Shown piece after piece: positions 1 to 7,912 of a DNA stretch of 28,988 nt (positions within the stretch are counted from its first letter, which is position 1; the number at the start of each line of letters is the position of its first letter). This DNA comes from Chara braunii (taxonomy: Eukaryota > Streptophyta > Charophyceae > Charales > Characeae). Location of the stretch: assembly GCA_003427395.1 (NCBI GenBank), contig BFEA01000520.1:133352-162339 (forward strand). The letters are read 5' to 3'. The notes beneath the pieces are model-generated. The model did no database searches. It was not told the DNA's origin and saw only the letters and a program-made list of their open reading frames with translations. The position numbers and the translations under genes were made by a program.

Positions 1-1
1 G

Positions 2-1316
2 GCGGAGTGGGCCGTTTTGGAACAGAAAGCCACCAGTTCCTATTTCACCAATTGGGATGATCGCATGGGCCGTCTTGAGTGTCGAGTTGAGGACCTGGCG
101 GCTCAGCATTCAAAGCTACTGGATACAATTCAGGCTCTGATTGCCCAGCTGACAGCAACCAAGCTGATTACTCCTCATCCTCCTGTACCCAAAGTAAAAC
201 CTTCTCCTTCTCTTACTCCATCTCCCTCTGGTTCCCGCCATTCTTCCGCTTCACCACCTCCCTCCCAAAAAGCCACAGGCCGCCCAATGCTTGAATCTGC
301 TCCTGCGGGTGATCAAAGGGGACCCAAGATTCCAGCCCCCAACAAGTTCAAAGGCGACGATCCCAAAGTGGACGTTGGGGACTGGACCGCAGGTACCAAC
401 GCCTACTTGGGAGGTTTTACATGTGCAGAGCAGACCACGGTTGCGACGGTGCAGGGACTGCTGGAGGGGCCCGCATTGAAATGGGCTACCTCAACCTCCA
501 GCAGCCAGGAACAACGCCTGGAGGACTAGGCTTTTGGGTTGGGGGTGGACAGACTTCTGCAGGCCCTAGAGAACCGCTTTGCAGACAAGGAGCGGGCCTG
601 CAAAGCTGCTGATTGCTCGCCTGGGGCAGCAGCGTTATAGCGGGTCGCTGCAGTCTTTGTTTGCAGAGTTCGAGCAGCTCACCTCTACCCCTGGGTTGGT
701 CGCATTAGCAGATGATCTGCTAACCAACTTCTGCAGGGCAGCGCCTGAGAAGTTTGTTGTTGCTTTATACAGTGTTGGGCACAAGGATTGGAGGTCCTTC
801 GGGCGTGAAGCCCTGGACATGGAGGCAAAGCTGCATGTCCAGGCCCCCTCTTCTGATAGAAGAAAAGGGGCCTTCCCTCGTGGTGGCAAAAAGGGAAAGG
901 CTGCCTTTGCACATGCGGGATCTGGATCAGCCAGTGATTCAGACTCCCACGCCGATGTACCATCAGTTGGGACTGAGTCAGCTGCTGATACAGATGTCGC
1001 AGCGTCCCTAACTCGGGCTGTTTTGGGAGTTCTGCAGCAACAGAAAAGGTTTTCTCCCACCACAGCCTCAGCCAGTACCAAGGGGAAGGACAAGGGACGT
1101 CATCCTTCTACCCCTGCCCGGTGCCTTAACCTGCCAAAAGATGTCTGTATGCCAACCGACCCACTCAATCCCTCCACTCTTCCCTGGCATAATCTCAAGA
1201 TCCAGGAAGGAGTCTGGAGAATAAGAAAGGATAGAGGGGTCTGCCTGCGATGTGAGGGTCGACACTTCCTGAAGGACTGCCCCTACATGCCAGGCCCGGG
1301 TCAATCAAAAAATTGA
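2..1316 (+). pseudogene. gag: Gag polyprotein of the plus-strand gypsy element (partial, broken)
   Basis: The frame is open from base 2, so the true start lies upstream of the window. Order seen: an N-terminal coiled-coil-like stretch (to about 160), a Pro/Ser-rich linker (180-290), then the capsid-like gag core with its W, F and L pattern (about 340-830). A basic, Ser-rich tail ends in a zinc knuckle at 1242-1280. The knuckle reads C-X2-C-X3-H-X4-C, one residue shorter between second Cys and His than the usual CCHC. A TAG stop at 527-529 and a frame change near 600 break the core; reading resumes in the third frame and ends with TGA at 1314-1316. Gag would form the virus-like particle and package element RNA. 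The breaks look like decay. Confidence 0.85.
1307..1313 (+). promoter_or_regulatory. Putative -1 ribosomal frameshift site between gag and pol
   Basis: The seven bases A AAA AAT fit the X XXY YYZ rule with the gag reading frame as zero frame. They sit immediately before the gag stop TGA (1314-1316). Slipping back one base gives exactly the frame in which the protease region is open to 1657. A near-palindrome around CTGCAG lies about 15 bases downstream (near 1329-1341), in the place where a stimulatory structure would be. Heptamer and frame relation are seen; use by ribosomes is inference. A chance indel in the A run is the alternative. Confidence 0.5.
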
Positions 1317-1860
1317 AGCAGACCCTGGGGACTGCAGTTCCGTCTAGTGCTACACCTTCATCCTCAGAGGAAGATGGATCTGCAGCTGCTTCAATTGAGA
1401 CACCGCAGAGTGTGGGAGCTGCGCGGGCAACATTCTTTTGTTATGAGGATCCTGACCCGGATCAGGAACCGGAGGAGCATAAGCTGCAGACACTTGCTGC
1501 CTTTTTCTTTCATCTGAAAGAACAAAGGAAAGTCAAGTCTGACCTCATCCTGCTTCGGCCCCTGATCAATCACATCAGAATCAAGGGGTTGCTGGATTGT
1601 GGAGCCACCAGAAGCTCCATGTCCCCCAGAGCTGTCAAGAAATTGCACCTGGCATGAGAGTTGAGCAGTTGCAGCATCCGCTGCAGGTTAGGATAGGAGA
1701 CTCCACTACTATCACCCTGAGGGAGAAGGTCAGGGGCATCCCTGTCACCTTCGACAGTGTTGGGGAAGTCAGACACCATCTGAACTTTTACATATTCCCT
1801 AACCTACCCTTTGATCTGGTGTTCTCGATGCAGTGGCTGAGGGCAGTCAACCCTAGGATC
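1313..1860 (+). pseudogene. Retroviral-type aspartic protease domain (broken)
   Basis: An acidic linker leads to the active-site motif L-L-D-C-G-A-T at about 1589-1606, with the catalytic Asp at 1595-1597. Most family members have Asp-Ser/Thr-Gly; here the middle residue is Cys. The frame stops with TGA at 1655-1657. The rest of the domain (HPLQVRIGDS, then the hydrophobic F-D-L-V-F-S-M-Q-W-L segment) continues in another frame to about 1860. That implies a small indel just before 1660. In a live element this protease cuts the Gag-Pol precursor. Domain identity is firm; activity is not expected from this copy. Confidence 0.8.
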
Positions 1861-2040
1861 GATTGGCAGATCCCTAAGGTTGAACTCCCCAATGAACAGG
1901 GGGTGTATCAGACTTGCAGGATTGTTGTTGAACACCACCCAAAGACCTCTTGCTGCTGTTTGAGAGCGAGAGAGTTTTATTCCCTCTCGTGCGAGTACAA
2001 CCATGAGCGTCTATTTTTAGCTCTGGTCAAGCAAACAGAC

Positions 2041-3420
2041 GCTGCACCTGCTTCCTGTCCTCCGAAAGTACAACAAATTGTGGATCAGTATGCAGATCTG
2101 ATGCAGTTTGGTTTGCCCAACCGGCCAACCAGGCATTACATCGAGCTGCTACCTAGAGCGGTCCCTCCCAAGGGCCGCATCTACAAGATGTCCCCTGCTG
2201 AGCTTGATGAGCTCAGAAAGCAGTTAGAGACCCTGACCAGCAAAGGCTAGATACGGCCAAGCACATTTGAATTTGGCGCACCAGTGCTCTTCGTCCCGAA
2301 AGGGAATGGAGAGTTGAGAATGTGCATCGACTACAGGGGCCTCAACAAGATCACTAGGAAAAGTACAAAGCCGATTCCTAGGATCGATGACCTGCTGGAT
2401 ATGGTACAAGGCTGCACAGTTTTCAACAAAATTGACCTCAAATCTGGTTATCATCAGATTGAGATGGCAGAGGAGGATGTCCACAAGACCGCCTTCAAAA
2501 CCAGATATGGTACTTACGAATATTTGGTTATGCCATTTGGACTTTGCAATGCCACAGGTACCTTCCACACTGAGATACACCGCATCTTCAGGCCTTACCT
2601 GGACAAGTTTATGGTTGTCTACCTAGATGATATTATGGATTTCAGCCGAACTGTCAGGGAGCATGCGGAGCATCTGGCTCTGGTTCTTAAGCCGTTACGT
2701 GACAGCCAGTATAAGATCAACAGAGATAAGTCCTCTTTTGGAGTTCCCTCTGTCATGTATCTGGGTCATGTAATCTTTGGAGATGGGCTGGCCCCTGAAG
2801 CAGCCAAAATTGTTGCTATTCAGGAGTGGCCCCAGCCACAGACAGTGAGGGATGTCAGGTCCTTCATGGGTTTGGCTTCGTACTACAGGAAGTTTGTCAA
2901 AAACTTTTCTACGGTGGCCTTACCCCTGACTAACCTAACAAAGAAAGACACTCCTTTTCTTTGGTCCCTCCCCTGTCAGTTGGCCTTCACACGACTCAAG
3001 AAGGCCTTGACTCGTGCACCAGTGCTGAAGTTGCCTGACCCCACTTTGCCATTTATCCTGACTACTAACGTTAGTCAGTATGGCATTGGGGCAGTTTTTC
3101 TGCAAGATGATGGGAATGGTCTACTGCCTGTAAAGTTCATGAGCAAGAAGATCAAGACACAGAAGCTTCAAGACTCTACCTACGAGAAAGAGTTGTATGC
3201 TCTTGTCTGTGCACTAAAGCATTGGAAGCACTTTCTCCTGGGAAGGCACTTCAAGATCTTTTCTGATCATTCCACGCTGCAGTGGACGAAGTCCTAGGGA
3301 GAGTTAAACGATAAACTAGCACGGTACATTCAGTTCATTGACATGTTTGACTTTGAACTGAAACATAAGAAGGGTTGCTAAAACAAAGTAGCAGACGCCC
3401 TCTCTCGTAGGCTTGACACT
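2041..3420 (+). pseudogene. pol: Reverse transcriptase and RNase H domains (broken)
   Basis: RT blocks appear in order: RMCIDYRGLNKIT, FNKIDLKSGYHQI, KTAFKTRYGTYEYLVMPFGL, and the catalytic Y-L-D-D at 2620-2631. A connection region and RNase H follow (TYEKELYALVCALKHWK, then SDHSTLQW). The first RNase H acidic position, normally Asp in T-D-A-S, reads Asn at 3067-3069. In-frame stops are TAG 2248-2250, TAG 3295-3297 and TAA 3379-3381, all in one otherwise continuous frame that ends in the usual linker V-A-D-A-L-S-R-R. The enzyme would copy element RNA into DNA in cytoplasmic particles. Identification is certain; the copy cannot give a full enzyme without readthrough. Confidence 0.93.
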
Positions 3421-3426
3421 TTTGCG

Positions 3427-4660
3427 TTGATCTCCTCTACTCACTCCTTTGGAGAGGAGACTCGTCAAACCATTGCCCGTTTACTGCCTCAGAACCCGAC
3501 TTATGGACCCATAGTCAGGAATCTGCAAGCAGATCCCAACTTTGAACCAGGTTATGCCCTGAGTTCAGATTTGCTGTACACTTACAGCAGGGGTGAGGAG
3601 CGCTTGTGCATTCACCAGAACCAGCGACTGAGGACTCTGCTGATGTCAGAGTGCCATGATGCACGCAACCATTTTGGGTTCCTAAAGTCATATGCAGCCC
3701 TGTTACAGCGCTTCTTCTAGAACGAGATGCGGAGTGATCTGCTGCATTACATTGAAACCTGTGAGCTCTGCCNGAGAAATAAGGTCCAGCGTAGACCTCC
3801 TCTGGGACTGCTCAAACCCTTGCCCATACCTGATGGTCCTGCTGAATCTGTATCTATAGATTTTACAGATCTAGGCAAGACCACCCCTTGTGGCATGCGT
3901 CAGGTAATGGTCTGTGTGGACATGTTCTCTAAGTACGCAGAGTTCATCCCCTTGCCAGAAGTAGCTAGGGTCCCCGTTGTGAGAGCAACGTTTTCAGAGA
4001 GGTGGGTCACTCACCATGGGCCACCCACTTCTATAGTCAGTGATAGAGATCCACGATTTTGCAGCAATGACTGGCAGTCCTACAGCGAGGACTACCTACA
4101 CTCACGATTGGACATGATTTCTGGCCGTCATCCTGAAGCCAATGGTCAGGCTGAAGTGATGATCCAAGTCTTGTTTCAGTTGCTGCGACCTGTCATCTCT
4201 CCAGATCAACAGGATTGGGATCTCCACTTGGCTCGTGCACAGTTTGTTTACAATACCTCTATTCACTCTTCAACGGGGTTTAGTCCATATCGTTTGCATT
4301 GGGGACGTGAGCCACGACAGCCTCTTGATGACATCATCAATAAGGTTAAGTCTGATCTAACCCCTGGCACTGCGGAGTTTACCAGACGCTACAGATCCGA
4401 TGTGGAAAGGGCACGGGCAAACTTGTTCAAGGCTCAAAAGGCCATGATTGAACAAGCTAATCACCACCGACGTCCTTCCCCCATTCGTACTGGCGATTAC
4501 GTCGGGGTAGCCAGTTCAGAGTTGTCGAGGGATGAGGATATCTCTCCCAAGTTGTTGCCAAGATACCTGGGTCCGTGGTAGGTGTTAGATACAGTGGGCT
4601 CCGGTCCTTCTGGCCCGTCGTACGTTATCGACGTCCCACTACATCTACAAACCTATCCGG
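3427..4660 (+). pseudogene. Integrase: HHCC zinc finger and DDE core (broken)
   Basis: The N-terminal zinc finger shows H-X4-H near 3655-3672 and C-X2-C near 3761-3772, split by a TAG at 3718-3720. An ambiguous N lies at 3773. The catalytic core follows: first Asp 3859-3861 (S-I-D-F-T-D), second Asp 4042-4044 (V-S-D-R-D), Glu 4153-4155 (G-Q-A-E), a spacing close to DD35E. The usual Y-N-T-S-X-H-S-S-T-G-F-S-P-Y block follows at 4250-4290. The C-terminal GPY-like segment ends at L-G-P-W and is interrupted by TAG at 4579-4581. Integrase joins the cDNA to host DNA in the nucleus. Confidence 0.92.
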
Positions 4661-5000
4661 TCTTCCATGCATCCAAGCTGCTTCCCTTCATCCCAACTGA
4701 TGGATTCCCAGACCGGCCCCCTCAGTTTGGTCCACCGATCCTTGGCAAGGGATATGACGTGGAGTCCATCGAGGACGAGTGAGCACTGGCCCCGACCGAC
4801 AGTATCTTGTGAAGTTTTGTTTCAAGCCCCATACCGAGGACAGATGGTTCACCAGGAAAGAACTTCTCAAGACAGCAAAGTCTATAGTACTTCGTTACGA
4901 GGCGGCTCAAAAAGGAACCTTCCTCGCCGATCTCCTCGTCTGCACCCTTAGCGCGGAGGTCCTCGCTACCCGGGAGGGTAAGCCTGCAATGACTTGCTGA
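4582..5000 (+). pseudogene. Integrase C-terminus and chromodomain (frame-split)
   Basis: After the TAG at 4579, the frame continues with Y-P-V-F-H-A-S-K-L-L-P, the conserved 'xVFHVSLL' end of gypsy integrases. It then reads G-Y-D-V-E-S-I-E-D-E before TGA at 4780-4782. The next residues of a chromodomain (R-Q-Y-L-V-K-F, then E-D-R-W-F-T-R-K-E-L) are in another frame and run on to TGA at 4998-5000. Chromodomains steer integration to marked chromatin. A single-base change near 4780 explains the split. The chromodomain call is good, though the aromatic cage is only partly visible. Confidence 0.75.
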
Positions 5001-6260
5001 ATTCTGCTGCCGAGATTTGACTGTGAGGTTGTATATTCGTGTCTTAGGGTCAGATTCGTAACTTTGTTTGTGTCAGGGACTAATCGTGAGTTCAGTCCGA
5101 GGGAAATCCACGAGGGACAGATCTGTAAATCTCGGGAAATTATACTCCTAGTGGTACCCCAAATTTCCTCTAGTACCCTCACTGCCTCTAGCAGTATCGG
5201 GCTATCACTCGGACAGCAGGCCCAACGGGCCTTGGGCTGTAGCAACGGTCTCACGCCGTATAGCCGGATAGGGTCCAGGCCGAACAGGCCAAATTGAAAC
5301 TGTACCGGTCCCAGTAGGTCTAGGTCTAAAGTGGGCTAGTCTATTAATAGGACTGAGCCGGTAATTTGGGGATTTTTGGCTGTTCATTTTTGGGACACAG
5401 CGTTGGGGAGCCAAGGAAGTTTGGTGGAGGCGATGGTCTGCAAGCGGCATCCTGAAACCCTCGTCGTGGTGTGACAGCCATAGCCAGCCTTCTGGAGGTT
5501 GCCGTAGCTGGGGCATCCTCAGAGCATCTACACCTGAGGGTATCAGCGTCTGGCGGGGCTATGTTGAGGCTCTTCATTGAGTATTCGTGGGTGGACCACT
5601 GTCGCCCATGTCCCCTCTGGAGTTGTCAGGGCTTCATCAGTGGTGTGGCAGCCATAGCTGTCGGCTTCTTCGTTAGAGTGTTCATCGACGATGAAGGCTT
5701 CATTGCCATCTGAGCAGTTGGCGTTGGCGTCTGGGAGGCCATTTCAGGGTTGCGTTACTAACTGGGTGTAGGATAGAGAGTGGTGTGTGGAGTTCTGAGG
5801 GTGGCGCGATATTGAAACAAACTCTGTAACGATAATTGGTTTGAGTTGGCTCATCATCAGCGTGAATCCTATTGTTATCCTCGCACGTGTCTTCTTGTGA
5901 TTGGTTGTTGGGAGTTTCGTCGGAGAGTGAGAAACACTGTGTGTCCTCTCCACACTTGTGCATGGTTATGTTCCACTGCCTATTCTCATCTATGTACAAT
6001 GTGTACTCTGTCTCCTCTCCCCTTCTTCTTATGCATGTATGGGCGTGTATGAGATTGTCTGTGTGTGAGTGGCGGTGAAAATCGCCAGACAACCAAGTTC
6101 ATAACATAGTGGCTTGGGACCGAACGGGTTAGGCCTGCCCAACCACCTAGGAGGTAAACGTGAGGTTCTCCCTGCTTCGTCTGTGCCGCTGGAAGAGCGT
6201 AGAAGGTTCACGATTTATTTCTGATTCTCACGAGTACGGAGGATGTAACCAACTGGCGCG
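5001..6260 (+). other. Non-coding stretch after the gypsy element: 3' untranslated region and probable LTR, boundaries unresolved
   Basis: No convincing coding sequence. This is where the 3' LTR should be, but I found no unambiguous TG...CA pair or polypurine tract. Small signals: a direct repeat GTGGTGTG(A/G)CAGCCATAGC at about 5466 and 5641, and a GGCGCGC...GGCGCCC stretch at about 6256-6275. The latter contains TGGCGCCCA, resembling a tRNA primer binding site start, and could mark an LTR end near 6250. That last point is weak. Confidence 0.4.
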
Positions 6261-6326
6261 CGGCAACGGTCTGGCGCCCACCAAACTTTGCCAACATTGA
6301 CGAACTCAGGTCATATTGAAATTCAG

Positions 6327-6842
6327 GGGCCCGCCTTCACTTTGGGCGGGCTCATGCTTGCTGCAAGGCCCCTACAGGGGCATGATGAGGAGCTAACTCA
6401 TAGCAAGGCCTCGTTGAAGATCCATGCCCACATAGGGGTTCCAACAAGCCCTGCTTGGGCCCCTCAGACTAGTCTCATAGGCCTATAAGGCATTGGCACG
6501 TATTTGCAGGCCGGCCTTCACTTAGGGAGGGCACAACACCTTTCCAGCACGGCACACGTATGCCTACAATCAACTAATTCGTCATGGTAGAGAATCGAAA
6601 CCACGTATGCAACTGTGAGGACTTGACCCCTCGACAGTGCTGGGAAAGGCCTTGCCCGCCCTAAGTGAAGGCGGGCCTGCAAATATGTGCCAAGGCCTGG
6701 GTATAGGCCAGTGTGATCACCCTAAAGGGGTCGTATATGTGCGGGGACTGAGCCCTCGCGGGGCCCTTAACAAACATGCACATGTTCTGNGCAGAGGCCC
6801 TCAGCAAGCCCTGTGCCCGCCCTAAGTGAAGGCGGGCCTGAA
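6327..6842. repeat. Imperfect foldback (inverted repeat) with four GC hairpins
   Basis: The left half (about 6327-6558) is a diverged reverse complement of the right half (about 6638-6842), around a spacer centred near 6597. The clearest paired block is 6480-6558 against 6638-6712, including GTGCTGG(G)AAAGG, CCTAAGTGAAGG and GCAAATA(C/T)GTGCCAA. Each half holds two copies of a small hairpin, GCCCGCC-N9-GGCGGGC, with a CTAAGTGAA-type loop: at about 6655 and 6817 in one orientation, and inverted at about 6329 and 6510. No transposase is visible. It may be a foldback or MITE-type non-autonomous element. Confidence 0.75.
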
Positions 6843-7035
6843 TATTCACAAGAGGCCAAGATTTGACATTTTTCCATATGTGGGTATCAGACAGTTGCAG
6901 CACGCCAATTGGTTACAGAGCAACGTGAGCCTCTCTAGGCTCTTTCTGGAAGTTGCAGCCTCGACGGGCAGTTGAGCCAGGGCCCCGCACAGTTAAGGCC
7001 CTGGGTGTGTGCTTCAGAGGCCAACACATCATACA
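6757..7035 (+). repeat. Dispersed repeat, copy 1 (hairpin-bearing, ~275 bp)
   Basis: This segment matches 28628-28897 in the same orientation over nearly its whole length with gaps. Shared blocks include ACATGCACATGTTCTG, CCGCCCTAAGTGAAGGCGGG, AATATTCACAAGAGGCC, ATCAGACAGTTG / CTCAGACAGTTG, and GGCAGTTGAG. It overlaps the right arm of the foldback. One N at 6790. No coding capacity. It is a family member rather than a local duplication, since the two copies lie 22 kb apart. Confidence 0.8.
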
Positions 7036-7249
7036 ACAGCCACGGACCAATGAAATTGCAGCATTGTTGGCACATAGTGGCCGTGAGCCAATGAGATCAC
7101 AACGAACATGTGGAGGCCCATGGACTGCCTGGACGTGCCCAACTGTAAACAGCCCAGGCCCGTAACTGCAACTGGGCCTGGGCGCAAGCATTGAGGCCCG
7201 AAAGCTATCGGATGCTCGCCCAGCCAGGCCCAGAGGTAGCAGAGGCTGA

Positions 7250-7276
7250 GCTCACTTTCCATATAGGAAAGTGAGC
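7250..7276. repeat. Near-perfect 27-bp palindrome
   Basis: GCTCACTTTCC and GGAAAGTGAGC form an 11-bp perfect stem around ATATA. It could be a hairpin in RNA or a symmetric protein site; nothing nearby decides which. Confidence 0.7.
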
Positions 7277-7860
7277 ATCGTTGGGCAGGTGATTCTGGCG
7301 TAGGCAGGCAATCCGGCCACGCTGTTGCGTTGCAACTTCGTGTTTTACACGAAGCTGTCGGCTGGGTCGCGCGCACGGGCGCTGAGGTGTGAGGTGCACT
7401 GTTGGGCAGTGGGCGCACAACAACCATAGTTGGGCTGTTGGGCACAGGTCTGGATAGCGATGGTGGTCTTTGGGTGTTGAGAATGCACACTGTGGCAAGT
7501 CAGGGATGATGAGGGGAGACAAAGATATGTCCCTGGTGTATGTGGGAAGTCGGCATTGGTGTTCACGTCATGTACATCGGTCTTCAGAGGCGAGGTGAAC
7601 CTGTTGCATGAATGCAGCTATGGTAGTATAGGCTAGGTAGAGTAGGAGGGGCGCTTGGCGCCATACAGTAGGAGCGACATTGGATAATGCGTTGGTGTGG
7701 CCTGGGGGCTTGAAGATTGGCTCATGTGTTCATTGTATCACTCTTATGTGGATGGAATCTTGGTGCACTTATGCTCTATGCTTGGTACATGACTACTTGG
7801 ACAGTTGCGTGATTTTGTAACTTGGTTTTCTGTATATGGTTCTCACTCATATTGCTTGCA
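7277..7860 (+). repeat. Probable LTR (3' part), plus-strand element
   Basis: No coding sequence. I call it LTR because it ends in ...TTGCTTGCA at 7860, directly before an initiator-Met-type primer binding site. The LTR start could not be fixed; it may lie anywhere between about 6.7 and 7.5 kb. TG-rich stretches with TATATGG-type sequence lie near its end. Confidence 0.45.
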
Positions 7861-7863
7861 ATT

Positions 7864-7875
7864 TGGTATCGGAGC
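7864..7875 (+). other. Primer binding site, initiator-Met tRNA type
   Basis: TGGTATCGGAGC differs at one base from TGGTATCAGAGC, the site used by many plant LTR retrotransposons, which pairs with the 3' end of initiator Met tRNA. It follows an LTR-like ...CA end after three bases (ATT). The expected downstream gag on this strand is missing; within about 50 bases the sequence becomes the 3' end of an oppositely oriented gag. Confidence 0.65.
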
Positions 7876-7912
7876 TGGTTCGGATATCGCCATTCTGGCG
7901 TTGGTGTCTTGG

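Larger units (their letters stand above)
1..5000 (+). mobile_element. Ty3/gypsy chromovirus-like LTR retrotransposon, internal region, decayed
   Basis: The order gag, protease, reverse transcriptase, RNase H, integrase, chromodomain on one strand is that of Ty3/gypsy chromoviruses. The window opens inside gag, so the 5' LTR and primer binding site lie outside. The element is dead as read: in-frame stops lie at 527, 2248, 3295, 3379, 3718 and 4579, and the frame changes near 600, 1650 and 4780. The change at 1313 is different, because it coincides with an exact slippery heptamer and may be native. I could not place the 3' LTR boundary. Family assignment is secure; copy age and autonomy are inference. 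Confidence 0.93.

Noticed and set aside
527-4581. UAG read as an amino acid (stop reassignment)
   Set aside because: TAG stops coexist with frame changes, a TAA and a changed RNase H residue, so ordinary decay is simpler; green-lineage nuclear genes use the standard code.
5001-6260. Exact 3' LTR of the plus-strand gypsy element
   Set aside because: No clear polypurine tract, TG...CA pair or second copy to compare.
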